A stretch of 7,600 nt of DNA from Actinomycetota bacterium (GTDB taxonomy: Bacteria; Actinomycetota; Actinomycetes; S36-B12): NCBI GenBank assembly GCA_003506065.1, contig DNXA01000131.1, forward strand, positions 1-7,600, read 5' to 3'. The notes below the pieces were generated by a model. The model did no database searches. It saw only the letters and a list, made by a program, of their open reading frames with translations, and was not told the DNA's origin. The position numbers and the translations under genes are program-made. Of this stretch, positions 7,407-7,600 are shown piece by piece (the stretch's first letter is position 1; every line of letters begins with the position of its first letter).

Positions 7407-7600
7407 ATGACCCTGTTCGACGAAAGCCACGCTGTTGCACCGCTGGCTGTGCGGATGCGGCCATCAGCTGTCGAGGATGTCGTCGGGCAGGAAGGGGCAC
7501 TTGGGCCTGGCACGCCGCTGCGCAATCTCCTGACTGGTCAGGGTTCGGCGATATCGATCATTCTTTGGGGTCCGCCCGGAACGGGCAAGACCACTCTTGC
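7407..7600 (+). CDS. rarA: RarA/MgsA-family AAA+ ATPase, 3'-truncated by the window edge
   Basis: Only the first 64 codons are in view. The protein starts [19 protein letters not shown], followed by a conserved VVGQE motif and, after a LRNLL helix, the Walker A loop GPPGTGKT (7569-7592) preceded by IILW. This order (PLAx[20 protein letters not shown]) is characteristic of RarA/MgsA, the clamp-loader-like ATPase that acts at stalled replication forks; RuvB-like proteins look different here. The ATPase core past Walker A and the tetramerisation domain lie outside. The start is ATG 7407, or the adjacent in-frame TTG 7404. It follows the aspS stop by 9 bases in the same frame, with no clear Shine-Dalgarno, so it probably relies on reinitiation after aspS. 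Confidence 0.93.
   Translation, partial: MTLFDESHAVAPLAVRMRPSAVEDVVGQEGALGPGTPLRNLLTGQGSAISIILWGPPGTGKTTL

Noticed and set aside
6885..7430. Minus-strand open frame of 181 codons covering the aspS end and rarA start
   Set aside because: It is antisense to AspRS motif 3 and to the rarA N-terminus; no ribosome site or family pattern seen.
1..7600. Search for a novel defence, mobile or biosynthetic system
   Set aside because: Every stretch over 44 bases is covered by a recognisable gene family, six of the seven with known housekeeping roles. I saw no repeat arrays, integrase or transposase motifs, attachment sites or abrupt composition change.

Overview
This looks like chromosomal housekeeping DNA from an actinobacterium (Actinomycetota). 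The grounds are the gene order and family types: a bifunctional Rel, a DUF349 protein, a membrane-anchored cyclophilin, an MBL-fold hydrolase, hisS, aspS and rarA. Frequent GTG starts and moderately high G+C also fit; two 60-base lines counted by hand gave 65% and 57%. I cannot fix a genus. I see no insertion sequences, tRNA or rRNA genes, CRISPR arrays or phage genes. The window is almost entirely coding, and no gap between genes exceeds 44 bases.

Layout. Bases 1-1448 (+) hold the 3' part of rel, the (p)ppGpp synthetase/hydrolase; its hydrolase domain lies off the left edge. A two-gene set converges on it from the right on the minus strand. The cyclophilin-type peptidyl-prolyl isomerase (3599-2808) is read first, followed by a DUF349 coiled-coil protein of unknown function (2768-1458), which stops 9 bases from the rel stop. 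At 3600-3643 a 44-base divergent intergenic region separates this set from a plus-strand operon: MBL-fold hydrolase (3644-4351), hisS (4351-5649), aspS (5646-7397) and the start of rarA/mgsA (from 7407, cut by the right edge). The plus-strand genes overlap or nearly touch, which implies translational coupling.

The genes share a theme of translation and stress. HisRS and AspRS charge tRNAs, and Rel responds to uncharged tRNA on the ribosome. The isomerase folds proteins outside the membrane, and RarA acts at stalled replication forks. This order is familiar from actinobacteria and I see no new multi-gene system here. Three points deserve a second look. First, the divergent region carries TAnnnT -10 hexamers exactly at -12 to -7 of both GTG start codons, with no Shine-Dalgarno on either side, which suggests a back-to-back pair of leaderless promoters. 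Second, AspRS carries His31 and Gly77, the pattern of non-discriminating enzymes, which predicts Asn-tRNA synthesis through a GatCAB amidotransferase. Third, the DUF349 gene has unknown function and converges tightly on rel.
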